This document shows, one piece after another, positions 7,629 through 14,521 of a stretch of DNA of 39,966 nucleotides. A program made the translations under genes and the position numbers. The DNA comes from a virus, in IMG/VR virus record IMGVR_UViG_3300042879_000342, positions 1 to 39,966 of that record; one strand, given 5' to 3'. Numbering within the stretch: position 1 is the stretch's first letter; every line of letters starts with the position of its first letter. The notes under the pieces were generated by a model, which did not search any database, was not told the origin of the DNA, and saw only the letters and a program-made list of their open reading frames with translations.

Positions 7629-8143
7629 TGGGAAATAGATTTCTAGTTCCTAGCGTAGTTCCTGGCGGTATGACTTTATTGTCTACTACTACATTAACTG
7701 GTGCATCAGTAACACTATCTTCAATACCAGCAACCTATAATTATTTGAAACTTATTGTGCAAAACCCACTGCCTGCAACTGATAATGATTTTTTAACCTT
7801 AAGAGTAAATGGCGATAGTGCTTCTAGTAGACATAAAACTACAACTGCAATTAACAATGCTACTATCAGTTTTGATTCTACTAGATGGGAAATAAGTATA
7901 GGTGAAGATAATGTTTCTACTCAAAGTATTATAGTTTGCGATATTTATGGGTATGCAAATACTACTACTTGGAAAATGGCTCAATGTAATATCCTTGCAA
8001 ATAACTCAACTACTGCTACCCAGTTTAATAATGGTCTTAGACAACTTGCTTACAATCAAACTGGAGCAGTAACATCATTAGTTTTGGCTTATGGTACAGG
8101 AAATTTTACATCAGGAACAGCCCTACTTTATGGAGTTAAATAA
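7628..8143 (+). CDS. Fibre-associated virion protein (171 aa)
   Basis: Contains PGGMTLLSTTTLTGASVTLS followed by SSIPATYNYLKLIVQN, LRVNGD and a C-terminal YGTGNFTSGTALLYGVK. The 'GMTLLSTTTLSGASVTLSSIP-TY--L' beginning is a pattern shared by tail-region proteins of many environmental phages; the rest looks like a jelly-roll or lectin-like sandwich that could bind a surface sugar. No catalytic motif. The start and stop overlap both neighbours by one base. Confidence 0.7.
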   Translation: MGNRFLVPSVVPGGMTLLSTTTLTGASVTLSSIPATYNYLKLIVQNPLPATDNDFLTLRVNGDSASSRHKTTTAINNATISFDSTRWEISIGEDNVSTQSIIVCDIYGYANTTTWKMAQCNILANNSTTATQFNNGLRQLAYNQTGAVTSLVLAYGTGNFTSGTALLYGVK

Positions 8144-8421
8144 TGACTAATCCAATAATTCGTATACACGATATATCAACAGACATAATCACGGACCGTG
8201 AGATGACTGATGAAGAATTTGCTCAATATGAAGCAGACCAAGCAGCCGAAGCAGCCCGTATTGTAGCCGAAGCAGAAGCCAAGGCAGCAGAAGAAGCAGC
8301 AAAGCAACAGGCATTTAATGATGCCGTAGCAGCAGCAGTTTCTGTAGCATTGGCTGCACAACAGACACCTGCTACTACATCTGAACCAGTAGTAGAGGAA
8401 CCAGTAGTAACAGAAGAATAA
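8143..8421 (+). CDS. 92-residue Ala/Glu-rich coiled protein
   Basis: Starts MTNPIIRIHDISTDIITDRE then MTDEEFAQYEADQ, followed by a helix of about 45 residues rich in Ala, Glu and Gln (AEAARIVAEAEAKAAEEAAK) and an acidic tail VVEEPVVTEE. Short proteins with an 'IRIHD--T-e-v-REMT-EE--q' head followed by a coiled helix often follow fibre genes and have been likened to fibre-assembly proteins. That role is inferred from position only. Confidence 0.65.
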   Translation: MTNPIIRIHDISTDIITDREMTDEEFAQYEADQAAEAARIVAEAEAKAAEEAAKQQAFNDAVAAAVSVALAAQQTPATTSEPVVEEPVVTEE

Positions 8422-8437
8422 CTAGTTAGGGGACACA

Positions 8438-9139
8438 ATGATTAAATCAAACGAAACAGTATCTATTGGCTGGTGCGATAACGGCACAACTGACGGTAAG
8501 TTTACTGAAGGGTTAGTATCTATAATCCTTGCTGGGGCTAACAATGGTGTGCCTATTGCTGGTTCTATTAGAGTACAAGGTAACCAGATAGCCCGTCAAA
8601 GACAGTCTTTACTAGACCATTGGTATGATGAAAGTAAAACTGACTGGTTGTTATGGATAGATTCTGACATAGTAGTAGATATAAATATCTGGAAACTATT
8701 GCACGATACTGCAGATAAAGATACCCACCCAATGGTTAGTGGTATTTACTTTATAGCCAAGGATAGAGATGGCAGTTTGCCAGTACCTATGCCAGTTATA
8801 TTTGATGACATAGATGAATACACAGTTAAGTATCATCATCCATTACCACCTAATCAAGTACTTAAAATTGATATGGCTGGTATGGGATTAGTAGTTATGC
8901 ATAGAGATGTTGTAACTAAACTTCGTGAGAAGTTTGGTAATGATGTATCTTTCTTTGCTGAAAATGACCAGAAGAATGATAAGTTTGTAGGAGAAGATAT
9001 ATCTTTCTTCCGCAAATGTAAGACTGCTGGTATTTCATTACACGCACATACCGGTGCAGTAGCCAAGCATATGAAGACTACTGTATGGGATATGGACTTA
9101 TACGCTTTATATTGGAATTCAAAAGCCCAACAAAAATAA
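8438..9139 (+). CDS. GT-A type glycosyltransferase-like protein, copy 2
   Basis: 233 residues with ribosome site TTAGGGGACACAATG. Aligns with the protein at 1434-2183 throughout: WCDNGTTDGKF, QGNQIARQRQ (about 47-56), LLWIDSDIVV (71-80, DSD metal site), PLPPNQVLKIDMAGMGLVVM, FVGEDISFFRKC, and HTGAVAKHMK. The central segment and acceptor-side residues differ, so the two enzymes may add different sugars or act on different targets. Placed between fibre genes and the large tail protein; probable virion or host-surface glycosylation. Confidence 0.8.
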   Translation: MIKSNETVSIGWCDNGTTDGKFTEGLVSIILAGANNGVPIAGSIRVQGNQIARQRQSLLDHWYDESKTDWLLWIDSDIVVDINIWKLLHDTADKDTHPMVSGIYFIAKDRDGSLPVPMPVIFDDIDEYTVKYHHPLPPNQVLKIDMAGMGLVVMHRDVVTKLREKFGNDVSFFAENDQKNDKFVGEDISFFRKCKTAGISLHAHTGAVAKHMKTTVWDMDLYALYWNSKAQQK

Positions 9140-9151
9140 TTAAGGAGCAAC

Positions 9152-11347
9152 GTGGCAGGTCGTGATTTAACCGAAGGTCGTGCTAATCAAGCCATTGCTG
9201 TTGATGTTGGTATTGTATCTACATCTCAATACTGGCAGAATACATCTGACTCATATGATGTAGCAGTTGGTGGACAACCATTCTTCTATGCCATAAATGA
9301 CCAACGTCCATACATTAGACAGACTGCACCTTATAGAAAAGACCAGTTTGATAATGGAGCAGAACCAGGTGAGCAATCACTTACTGGTTGGTGGATTAGA
9401 AGTCAGTCATCATTTCACGGTGGTGAGGGCATTAAGTTCTATGACCCATCTGCTGGTGAAACAGTTGCCCATAGATTTACAGATAGCAAAGGCGTTAATG
9501 TCTGGACTAAAGGTGAGGTAACTCTACTTAAAGATGTTGCTATTGGTCACGTAACTACATATCCAATTGAATCTACCAGTGGTCGTTCACTCCAACAATT
9601 ACGTTCTATTAAATGGGGCAGTAATGATGGCGTACTACTACACGATGGATATGATGTAGATAAAATTGATACAACTGGTGCAGAGACTCACTTTATTGAC
9701 TTTAATGCTGGTTCAGATGACAAGGTATATGCAATCTGTGATGATGGTACTAAAGCCTATTGGGTAACTAATGATACTGGTCCATCTGGAAAATTAGAAG
9801 TAAACTCAAAACCTTTAACTGGAAATGCGTCTACATCTAAAACAGTATTGTTTACCGCTGCTGGTATTACAGTAACTAATGCAACTATGGAATACGTTAA
9901 AGACCGTATTGTTATGGCTGCTAATAATAAGATATACGAGTTCTCTACATCAGCATCATCATTACCTACTGCTGTATATACACACTCTGATTCAGATATT
10001 ATTTTTACTTCCATTACAGCATCAGGTCCTGCTATTTATATTGCTGGCTATAGTGGTATCCAATCATTTATATTTAAGTTTACCCTTAATACATCTGGCG
10101 TTATGCCAACCCTTACTACAGCCATCACTGCAGCAGAAATGCCAGTTGGTGAAAGAATCCATAAAATTTATTACTATCTAGGTTATATGATGATAGGGAC
10201 AAACAAGGGAATCCGTGCAGCAGTTGTCTCAGACCAAGACGGCTCCATAAACTATGGTCCACTAATTGTGGAAACTACTCAGCCTTGCTATGACTTTGCT
10301 GCACGAGACAGATTCGTCTGGTGTGCAACTAGCGTAGATGGTGAGCCAGGAGTTATTCGCATTGACCTTGGCAATGAAATAGAAACTTTACGCTTTGCTT
10401 ACGCAAACGATTTATATTATTCAGGTGTATCAGGAGTAGAAACTACATCCTGTGCATTCTTGGGAGAGACAAATAGACTTGCATTCTGTACAGAAGCAGT
10501 CGACCAAAAGTCTGTAACTAATAAAGAACGTACTGGAACTACTGCAACTATTACATCTAATGCACACGGCTATGTGGCTGGAGATAAAATATATGTTATA
10601 GGTGTAGACACAGCACTAGATGGTGACTATACTATTACTTCAGTAACTACAAATACAATTACCTATACAACTGCTACATCTGGAACTATTGCATCCACTG
10701 CAATAACTACTGGATTTGTTGGCAAGCCTGGTTATTCATACTTAGAAGCAGCATCTACATTGTTGCCTACTGGTTATATAACTACAGGATATATTAGATA
10801 TGGCACGTTAGAACCTAAGAACTTCAAGCGTTTACTTGCTCGTGGAGATTTTACTAAAGGTTCATTAGTACTTGAGACTGTTGATAAAGATGGTGTTGAG
10901 TATGACCATATTACCTACGAAGCAGGAGTAACTGCAGTTGAGGTTGGTACTAATAACCCTGATACAGCACAAGAGTATGTAGCCTATAAGTTTGTACTTA
11001 ATCGTGATGCTACAACTACTAGCCTGGGTCCAGTATTTAAGGGCTATCAAGCAAAGGCTACTATTGCTACACCTCGTCAGAGAGTTATGAGATTTCCTGT
11101 TTATTGTTTTGATACAGAAACAGATAGATACAATGTAGTATCTGGATATGAAGGTAAGGCACTGGCACGACTACAACTACTGGAAGGTGTTGAAGAAAAT
11201 GGCGACGTTGTTACCTGGCAAGACCTTACTACTGGCGAAAGTCGTCAGGTAGTTATTGAGCAAATCTCGTTTATGCGTATGACTCCACCCGATAAAAGAT
11301 TCGATGGATTCGGCGGCGTAATCGAGATAACTATTAGAACGGTATAA
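9152..11347 (+). CDS. Large tail protein, propeller-like (731 aa)
   Basis: GTG start chosen because of the strong ribosome site TTAAGGAGCAACGTG. The N-terminal block FFYAINDQRPYIRQTAPYRK and GEQSLTGWWIRSQSSFHGG is shared with tail proteins of other actinophages. The middle has repeated strand units (RSIKWGSNDGVLLHDGYDV, KVYAICDDGTKAYWVTN, RIVMAANNKIYEFSTS) that look like blades of a beta-propeller. Residues about 450-515 (TGTTATITSNAHGYVAGDKI ... GDYTITSVTTNTITYTTAT) form an inserted small beta domain of a type found in many virion proteins. Likely a tail hub, nozzle or spike component. Confidence 0.75.
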   Translation: MAGRDLTEGRANQAIAVDVGIVSTSQYWQNTSDSYDVAVGGQPFFYAINDQRPYIRQTAPYRKDQFDNGAEPGEQSLTGWWIRSQSSFHGGEGIKFYDPSAGETVAHRFTDSKGVNVWTKGEVTLLKDVAIGHVTTYPIESTSGRSLQQLRSIKWGSNDGVLLHDGYDVDKIDTTGAETHFIDFNAGSDDKVYAICDDGTKAYWVTNDTGPSGKLEVNSKPLTGNASTSKTVLFTAAGITVTNATMEYVKDRIVMAANNKIYEFSTSASSLPTAVYTHSDSDIIFTSITASGPAIYIAGYSGIQSFIFKFTLNTSGVMPTLTTAITAAEMPVGERIHKIYYYLGYMMIGTNKGIRAAVVSDQDGSINYGPLIVETTQPCYDFAARDRFVWCATSVDGEPGVIRIDLGNEIETLRFAYANDLYYSGVSGVETTSCAFLGETNRLAFCTEAVDQKSVTNKERTGTTATITSNAHGYVAGDKIYVIGVDTALDGDYTITSVTTNTITYTTATSGTIASTAITTGFVGKPGYSYLEAASTLLPTGYITTGYIRYGTLEPKNFKRLLARGDFTKGSLVLETVDKDGVEYDHITYEAGVTAVEVGTNNPDTAQEYVAYKFVLNRDATTTSLGPVFKGYQAKATIATPRQRVMRFPVYCFDTETDRYNVVSGYEGKALARLQLLEGVEENGDVVTWQDLTTGESRQVVIEQISFMRMTPPDKRFDGFGGVIEITIRTV

Positions 11348-11352
11348 TACTT

Positions 11353-11547
11353 ATGACACCTAATGACTGGGCTGCATTTGCAGTTGCCTTGACAACTTTA
11401 ATCGGAGCACTAGCAGTTGGAGTTAGACACTTAGTCAAACACTATCTATCTGAACTTCGCCCTAATGGTGGCTCAAGTGTTAAAGACCAGGTCAATAGGT
11501 TAGAGCAGAAAGTAGATACCCTCTACGAAATCTTAATACAAAAGTAG
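11353..11547 (+). CDS. 64-residue membrane protein with coiled-coil tail (holin-like)
   Basis: One N-terminal membrane helix (AAFAVALTTLIGALAVGVRHLV, about residues 7-28 including flanks), a short basic linker and a soluble tail ending SSVKDQVNRLEQKVDTLYEI, a coiled coil. Small one-helix proteins with this RPNGGSSVKDQVNRLE tail sit in lysis cassettes of actinophages. Together with the endolysin and the two-helix protein downstream it probably forms the lysis module; whether it is the holin or a regulator cannot be told. Confidence 0.65.
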   Translation: MTPNDWAAFAVALTTLIGALAVGVRHLVKHYLSELRPNGGSSVKDQVNRLEQKVDTLYEILIQK

Positions 11548-11553
11548 AAAGTA

Positions 11554-12138
11554 ATGGGGATGAAAGCAAATAACTTTCCTAAATGGTTTTACGATAACAA
11601 CACAGTCCAAGACTTTGAACTAGGACTAGCAGAGTTTAAGGGTAAAAAGAATCTTAAGTTCTTACAGATAGGTGTCTTTACTGGCAACGCATCTGTTTGG
11701 TTACTAGAGAATATTCTTACAGACCCAACATCATTACTTGTAGATATAGACCCTTGGTGTGGTAACCTACCTCATGAGTCAGTCTATGACTGGGATGATA
11801 TACAAGAAGCATATAAGGAACAGATAAAGCCTTATGCTAAGAAGGTAGCCTCACATAAAGCATTTAGTGGTGACTGGCTAAAAGAACATAGAGATGTTAA
11901 GTATGACTTTATTTACATTGATGGTGACCACCTACCGGAATCAGTTACCTTAGATGCCAACCTATCCTGGGACTTATTAAAGCCTGGTGGTATTATGGCA
12001 TTTGATGATTATGAGTGGGACCATCCAGATGGTACAGATAAGAATCCTAAGCCAGCAATAAATGCTTGGCTATTAAAACATAAATCAGATATAGATATAT
12101 TACGTATGGGATGGCAAGTATGGATAAGAAAGAAGTAA
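11554..12138 (+). CDS. SAM-dependent methyltransferase, class I
   Basis: 194 residues (ATG 11554; an ATG two codons later is equally possible). Rossmann motif I is FLQIGVFTGNAS (about 31-42), acidic end of strand 2 is LLVDIDPWCG, motif IV is YDFIYIDGDHLPESV, and LKPGGIMAFDDYEW is the post-III strand. This pattern matches the TylF / Methyltransf_24 type, which often methylates sugars or small molecules. Lying in the same operon as two glycosyltransferases, it may finish a modified glycan. Substrate not readable. Confidence 0.85.
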   Translation: MGMKANNFPKWFYDNNTVQDFELGLAEFKGKKNLKFLQIGVFTGNASVWLLENILTDPTSLLVDIDPWCGNLPHESVYDWDDIQEAYKEQIKPYAKKVASHKAFSGDWLKEHRDVKYDFIYIDGDHLPESVTLDANLSWDLLKPGGIMAFDDYEWDHPDGTDKNPKPAINAWLLKHKSDIDILRMGWQVWIRKK

Positions 12139-12141
12139 ACA

Positions 12142-12588
12142 ATGACTGTTGCAAAGAGAGCCACACCTGCTGCAATTGCTGTTCTCCGTCAAGCGACGGC
12201 GTTAAGACCGAAGCGCAAGAAAGCCAGCGATGGTCTGCTACCATCTGCTGCTCATCTAAAACAGAGTCCTAACTCAGACCACAATACAGGGTATGCAGTA
12301 GACTTAACTCACGACCCTAAGAATGGTATTGACTGCTTTGAAATCTATGATAAGTTGCAGTCAGATTCAAGAGTCAAGTATCTAATATTTCAAGGTAAGA
12401 TTTGGTCAGCCAAGAATGGCGAAGCCAGATATACCGGAGTAAATCAACATAATAAACATCTACATATTTCCATCAAAGATAACTGTGGTAATGATACATC
12501 ACCTTGGTTTTCTTGGTTGGGAAAAGCAACAACAATAAACAAAGTGGTAGCGGCAACAAAGCCTTTACCGAAGAAGGAGAACAAATGA
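12142..12588 (+). CDS. Endolysin, M15-like zinc peptidase
   Basis: 148 residues. Zinc motif of VanY/M15-type peptidoglycan peptidases: SDHNTGYAVDLTH with His47 and Asp54, and HNKHLHISI with His108 as the third ligand. The N-terminal 28 residues are basic (KRATPAAIAV ... RPKRKKAS) and the C-terminal tail after about residue 125 is a Lys/Pro linker with no separate wall-binding domain. Expected to cut peptide cross-links in the host wall. It overlaps the next, membrane-protein gene by 4 bases (ATGA), the usual lysis-cassette coupling. Confidence 0.8.
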   Translation: MTVAKRATPAAIAVLRQATALRPKRKKASDGLLPSAAHLKQSPNSDHNTGYAVDLTHDPKNGIDCFEIYDKLQSDSRVKYLIFQGKIWSAKNGEARYTGVNQHNKHLHISIKDNCGNDTSPWFSWLGKATTINKVVAATKPLPKKENK

Positions 12589-12797
12589 AAGATTTAATTG
12601 CTAAGTTAAAGAGCAAGAAGACTAAGGCTGCAGTCAAGTCTTACCTTCGTGCCGTATTAGCATCGGCAGTAACAATGGGACTAGCACTGGCTGCTGACCT
12701 CACACCAGAATATGCAATCCTAATCGGTTCAGTAGCCGCACCATTGGCTAAGTGGGCTGATAAGACTGAAAAAGAGTACGGTATAGGCTCCAAATAA
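12585..12797 (+). CDS. 70-residue holin-like membrane protein
   Basis: Start set at the ATG at 12585, which has the ribosome site AAGAAGGAGAACAAATG; an upstream in-frame start at 12504 would overlap the endolysin by 85 bases. A basic head (KDLIAKLKSKKTKAAVKSY) precedes two hydrophobic stretches (AVLASAVTMGLALAA and EYAILIGSVAAPLAKW) and a charged end DKTEKEYGIGSK. This fits a small two-helix holin of actinophage type. It is the last gene before the terminator. Confidence 0.7.
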   Translation: MKDLIAKLKSKKTKAAVKSYLRAVLASAVTMGLALAADLTPEYAILIGSVAAPLAKWADKTEKEYGIGSK

Positions 12798-12810
12798 ATA
12801 CCCCTAATTA

Positions 12811-12822
12811 GCCTTTAAAGGC
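12811..12822. repeat. Perfect 12-bp palindrome
   Basis: GCCTTTAAAGGC, 14 bases after the late-operon stop codon and 18 bases before the terminator stem. Role unknown; could be a processing or protein site. Confidence 0.6.
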
Positions 12823-12840
12823 CCTTTAGAGACACGAAAA

Positions 12841-12882
12841 CCCCCCGACCTAGTAGAGATACTGGGAAGGGGGGTCTTTTTT
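12841..12882 (+). terminator. Strong intrinsic terminator of the late operon
   Basis: Outer stem CCCCCC (12841-12846) pairs with GGGGGG (12869-12874). After a GA/AA internal mismatch the inner stem CCTAGTA (12849-12855) pairs with TACTGGG (12860-12866, one T-G wobble) around the tetraloop GAGA, a GNRA loop. It is followed by TC and six T. It sits 43 bases after the holin-like gene and would stop late transcription before the early region. Confidence 0.92.
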
Positions 12883-12900
12883 CGTTTGAGATACAAGGAA

Positions 12901-12998
12901 ATATATATAACAACACAGTATATATATTATATATTATATATATAATAGACCCCTTTGGGGTCTTATATATTATATATTATATTATATACAATTATACA
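12901..12998. other. AT-rich tract with central hairpin
   Basis: Almost pure A/T made of tatatatta-like units, interrupted by AGACCCCTTTGGGGTCT at 12947-12963 (seven-base arms, TTT loop). The hairpin is followed by TTATATAT, so it could act as a weak second terminator, or the tract could be a melting element. The DnaA box at 13050 lies 52 bases downstream of the tract. The remaining bases 12883-12900 and 12999-13017 show nothing clear. Confidence 0.6.
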
Positions 12999-13017
12999 CT
13001 TAATGATTATTAATGTT

Positions 13018-13042
13018 GAACCGACTGATTACTTAACGGTTC
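13018..13042. promoter_or_regulatory. Inverted repeat GAACCG-N13-CGGTTC
   Basis: Six-base perfect arms at 13018-13023 and 13037-13042. The right arm overlaps the first bases of the palindrome that covers the putative -35 box of the early promoter. Operator candidate by position. Confidence 0.45.
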
Positions 13043-13055
13043 CACATCTTGTGGA
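13041..13055. promoter_or_regulatory. Operator-like palindrome on the -35 box
   Basis: TCCACA-TCT-TGTGGA, perfect six-base arms, covering the putative -35 and the first part of the spacer. Any protein bound here would block the early promoter. Confidence 0.55.
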
Positions 13056-13058
13056 TAA
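13050..13058 (-). promoter_or_regulatory. DnaA box
   Basis: TGTGGATAA, the exact complement of the consensus TTATCCACA. Located in the promoter spacer, downstream of a 100-bp AT-rich tract. One of two perfect boxes noticed in intergenic DNA; the other is at 25346-25354. Confidence 0.6.
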
Positions 13059-13075
13059 CCTGATATACTACTGCT

Positions 13076-13267
13076 ATGACTATACAACTTGGGGAATACA
13101 CCCTGCCTGAACATATATCATACTCTGCATTTACTACCTATATCGACTGTGGTTATCAATACTACCTAGGTCGACTACTTAATCTACCGGAAGCCCCATC
13201 AGTTTGGTCTGTTGGTGGTTCTGCATTCCATACCGCAACTGAGATGTGGGACTTGGATAATTTATGA
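13076..13267 (+). CDS. RecB/Cas4-like nuclease, N-terminal part (split gene)
   Basis: 63 residues matching only the beginning of PD-(D/E)XK nucleases of the RecB/Cas4 kind: ISYSAFTTYIDCGYQYYLGR with Cys25, then SVWSVGGSAFHTATEMWD with the conserved His52. The frame then stops in an ATGA overlap with a 79-residue gene, and the rest of the nuclease resumes at 13475 in the same frame. Cys25 corresponds to the lone N-terminal cysteine that, with three C-terminal ones, holds a 4Fe-4S cluster in this family. The protein cannot be active alone; pairing with the 13475 product is inferred. Confidence 0.75.
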   Translation: MTIQLGEYTLPEHISYSAFTTYIDCGYQYYLGRLLNLPEAPSVWSVGGSAFHTATEMWDLDNL

Positions 13268-13503
13268 TTGAAATTGTTAACGAAAAAACTAATGGGATTA
13301 CCACCATAACTTGGGAAACCTATAATCAGATTATGCGTGACAGATATCTCAATGGACTACAAGAAACCTGGTATGTTGCTATTGGTTCTATTGATTCTCT
13401 TATCGATAGGACTATGGATGAAACTGAATTAGTTGGATTACTCAATGCTAAGATAGCACTCAAGGAGGCCTTACGTGAGCACCGCTCAAAGTTTATGGGA
13501 TAA
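13264..13503 (+). CDS. 79-residue protein inserted between nuclease halves
   Basis: Unrecognised. Starts in an ATGA overlap with the N-terminal nuclease part and runs 29 bases into the C-terminal part, in another frame. Sequence MIEIVNEKTNGITTITWETY then mostly helical with acidic and basic residues (SLIDRTMDETELVGLLNAKI). The nuclease frame carries three stops across this stretch, at 13265, 13307 and near 13436, so it is truly non-nuclease sequence here. Intact nucleases of this family go directly from the His motif to the part found at 13475, so the gene looks like an insertion. No endonuclease motif seen. Confidence 0.6.
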   Translation: MIEIVNEKTNGITTITWETYNQIMRDRYLNGLQETWYVAIGSIDSLIDRTMDETELVGLLNAKIALKEALREHRSKFMG

Positions 13504-14080
13504 GGCTTGGATAAAAGAAGCAGAGGGTATTGACTTAACCTTTGCTCGTGTTGGTGGTCGAACATCTAAAGCATTTCCTAATAGAGAGAACGTAGATTTT
13601 TGGCAACACACAGGACCTGAATGGGTTCAGTCCTACATTGATTGGCGTAAGGCTAATCATAACTGGAAGATTTGGCACACTCCTGAGGGCGCACCTGCCA
13701 TAGAGTTGGGGTTAACTCCAGTCTTTGCTGATATACCAGTGAAGATGGTTCTCGATAGAGTGTTTGAAGTCGATGGTGAGTTGGTCGTGGTTGACCTCAA
13801 GACTTCACAACAAACCCCAACTAGTACCTTGCAACTTGGATTCTATAAACTAGGACTTAAACAAATCCTAGGTGTAGATGTTAAGTATGGTGCGTATTGG
13901 ATGGCAAGACAAGAAGGAACTTCTGCTATGGTAGATCTTAGTGATTACACTGAAGAGAAGTTAGAGTACTTAGTACGGTCCTTCGATAAAGCACGCAAGT
14001 CTGGTATATTTATTCCTAATACAAACAACTGCAATCGTTGTGGATTAACAGAGCATTGTCAATTCACTTCGAAGAAATGA
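13475..14080 (+). CDS. RecB/Cas4-like nuclease, C-terminal catalytic part (split gene)
   Basis: GTG start with strong ribosome site AAGGAGGCCTTAC. 201 residues holding the active-site side of a PD-(D/E)XK nuclease: AIELGL (Glu77), MVLDRVFEVDG (Asp94), VVVDLKTS (Asp107, Lys109), STLQLGFYKLGL (Gln120), and a C-terminal cluster NNCNRCGLTEHC (Cys186, 189, 195). Together with Cys25 and His52 of the 13076 protein this makes a full set of family residues. Probable role: DNA end processing or recombination during replication. It overlaps the next gene by 4 bases. Confidence 0.8.
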   Translation: MSTAQSLWDKAWIKEAEGIDLTFARVGGRTSKAFPNRENVDFWQHTGPEWVQSYIDWRKANHNWKIWHTPEGAPAIELGLTPVFADIPVKMVLDRVFEVDGELVVVDLKTSQQTPTSTLQLGFYKLGLKQILGVDVKYGAYWMARQEGTSAMVDLSDYTEEKLEYLVRSFDKARKSGIFIPNTNNCNRCGLTEHCQFTSKK

Positions 14081-14478
14081 GAAAAACAATGGCAAATGAA
14101 GACTGGAAACTACAAGTTTCCTACAAGACACCATCAGGTGATATGATAAACGTACGCGCTAATACTGCTGATGAACTATCAGTATTGTTAGAAGGTATCG
14201 GAGACTACTCTACACAGATTGCTGCTACTCAGCAAAAGATAGTGGGTTCTTATAACTTAAACCCTTTATCGACATCGAGTTCCACTACAGGCACAAGGCC
14301 CTCGAACTACTCCGCACCAACCCCAGTGTCGGGAGCATCAGGTACAGCAGCGCCAGTGTGCAAACACGGAGCACGTATATGGCGAGAGGGTATAAGTAAA
14401 GCAAGTGGTAAGCCTTATGCATTCTGGTCTTGTCCTTCACCTCAAGGAACACCTGACCAATGCAAACCAGTAAACTAA
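14077..14478 (+). CDS. Zinc-ribbon replication-region protein (133 aa)
   Basis: Start is either the ATG at 14077 (ATGA overlap) or 14089 (MANEDWKLQVSYKTPSGDM); the second reads more like the family start. N-terminal beta domain, Ser/Thr/Pro-rich linker (about 62-92), then a C-terminal zinc-binding domain with Cys95, His97, Cys119 and Cys128 (VCKHGARIWREG ... FWSCPSPQGTPDQC). This layout is common in actinophages beside the exonuclease gene. Single-strand DNA binding or recombination mediator is a guess from context. Confidence 0.7.
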   Translation: MRKTMANEDWKLQVSYKTPSGDMINVRANTADELSVLLEGIGDYSTQIAATQQKIVGSYNLNPLSTSSSTTGTRPSNYSAPTPVSGASGTAAPVCKHGARIWREGISKASGKPYAFWSCPSPQGTPDQCKPVN

Positions 14479-14521
14479 AAGACTGGCACAAATCTTTTTT
14501 CGGAACTAGAAAGGAACCAGG

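Larger units (their letters stand above)
13041..13069 (+). promoter_or_regulatory. Putative early rightward promoter
   Basis: TCCACA (13041-13046, 4 of 6 with TTGACA), a 17-base spacer, and TATACT (13064-13069, 5 of 6 with TATAAT). The ATG of the split nuclease follows only 6 bases after the -10 box, so the transcript would be leaderless or nearly so, a common actinobacterial arrangement. The -35 box is one arm of a palindrome (next entries). Confidence 0.5.

Noticed and set aside
12504-12584. Long N-terminal extension of the holin-like protein
   Set aside because: Lies wholly within the endolysin gene; the ATG at 12585 has a strong AAGGAG site at the right distance.
13475-14080. Cas4 of a phage-borne CRISPR system
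   Set aside because: The Cas4-like signature is shared with phage RecB-type exonucleases and no other cas gene or array is present.
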